From: Aquicoccus porphyridii
GTDB taxonomy: Bacteria > Pseudomonadota > Alphaproteobacteria > Rhodobacterales > Rhodobacteraceae
NCBI RefSeq assembly: GCF_008369105.1
Contig: NZ_VINQ01000001.1
Location: 124,001-188,000 of the forward strand
DNA: 64,000 bases
Direction: 5' to 3'
In this document: piece after piece, positions 63,936 through 64,000 of the stretch
How positions within the stretch are numbered: the first letter of the stretch is position 1
Layout of the letters: each line of letters starts with the position of its first letter
Translations under genes and position numbers: made by a program
The notes under the pieces: generated by a model
The model's input: the letters and a program-made list of their open reading frames with translations, nothing else
Database searches by the model: none
Told to the model about the DNA's origin: nothing

Positions 63936-64000
63936 GAAAGAGCTTCGTGGCCGCCCGCTCGATGATCTGACGTGGCACACGCTCGAAGGGATCGCGGTCA
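63898..64000 (+). CDS. mcm: Methylmalonyl-CoA mutase, 5' end (cut by window edge)
   Basis: The first 34 codons (MTDKMDAWRKLAEKELRG, then RPLDDLTWHTLEGIAV) match the N-terminus of methylmalonyl-CoA mutase, the B12 enzyme that isomerises methylmalonyl-CoA to succinyl-CoA. It follows pccB-pccA in the pathway order. The ATG overlaps the end of the sulfotransferase-like gene in a different frame. The rest of the gene is outside the window. Confidence 0.85.
   Translation, partial: MTDKMDAWRKLAEKELRGRPLDDLTWHTLEGIAV

Overview
The window is a GC-rich alphaproteobacterial chromosome segment, most likely from a marine Roseobacter-type member of the Rhodobacteraceae. This rests on gene content and order: the yceD-rpmF-plsX-fabH-ihfA-merR run, the choXWV plus betI-betC-betA choline locus, a propionyl-CoA carboxylase cluster with a PccR-type (ScfR) regulator, a LuxR/LuxI pair, the ornithine-lipid acyltransferase OlsB and the long form of dCTP deaminase. 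No rRNA, CRISPR array or intact insertion sequence is visible. Two tRNA genes are present, both with encoded CCA ends.

Layout. 1-7.6 kb: typA (minus), then argS, a SPOR-domain protein, nagZ, scpA, scpB and a small basic protein (plus). 7.7-13.5 kb: all minus, dcd, tRNA-Pro(GGG), a MerR regulator, ihfA, fabH, plsX, rpmF and a DUF177 protein. 13.6-17.6 kb: bamE, olsB, an ABC-F ATPase and a voltage-sensor-type K+ channel with a zinc-ribbon tail. 17.6-25.2 kb: an SDR dehydrogenase, a MarR regulator with an indolepyruvate:ferredoxin oxidoreductase-like pair, an EnvZ-like kinase, a metallo-beta-lactamase hydrolase and a CAU tRNA. 25.3-30.9 kb: purM-purN, rnd, a lipoprotein, sufE, a trans-sulfuration PLP enzyme and a DUF1330 protein. 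31-34.1 kb: quorum-sensing locus, luxR, luxI and a cytochrome P450. 34.3-40.3 kb: rplI-rpsR-rpsF, pgk, two tandem cyclophilins, a broken DUF3179 gene and yebC. 40.3-41.1 kb: a small AT-rich accessory patch with a membrane protein and the remnant of a DNA methyltransferase. 41.1-43.7 kb: argP/argO and a DMT exporter.

43.8-53.2 kb is a choline/glycine-betaine region. ABC transporter genes choX, choW and choV run on the minus strand, with an unrelated PD-(D/E)XK-like protein embedded between choX and choW. Divergently, betI-betC-GST-betA form a tight operon that turns choline sulfate into choline and oxidises it. A BetI-like operator sits in the divergent promoter. An amidohydrolase and a DUF465 protein follow.

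53.2-64 kb is a propionyl-CoA assimilation region: pccR (minus), a Bcr/CflA-type MFS exporter (minus), pccB, several small lipoprotein or hypothetical genes, pccA, a DUF4174 protein, a sulfotransferase-like protein and the first 103 bases of methylmalonyl-CoA mutase. TTTGCAAA-like sites recur in front of pccR and pccB, with a weaker one in front of the transcript leading to the mutase, consistent with one regulator controlling the pathway.

No wholly new multi-gene system is evident. The least explained items are the nuclease-like gene inside the choline transporter operon, the P450 beside the quorum-sensing genes with its own palindromic promoter element, and the AT-rich scar at 40.3-41.1 kb. 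Family assignments come from reading motifs without database searches.
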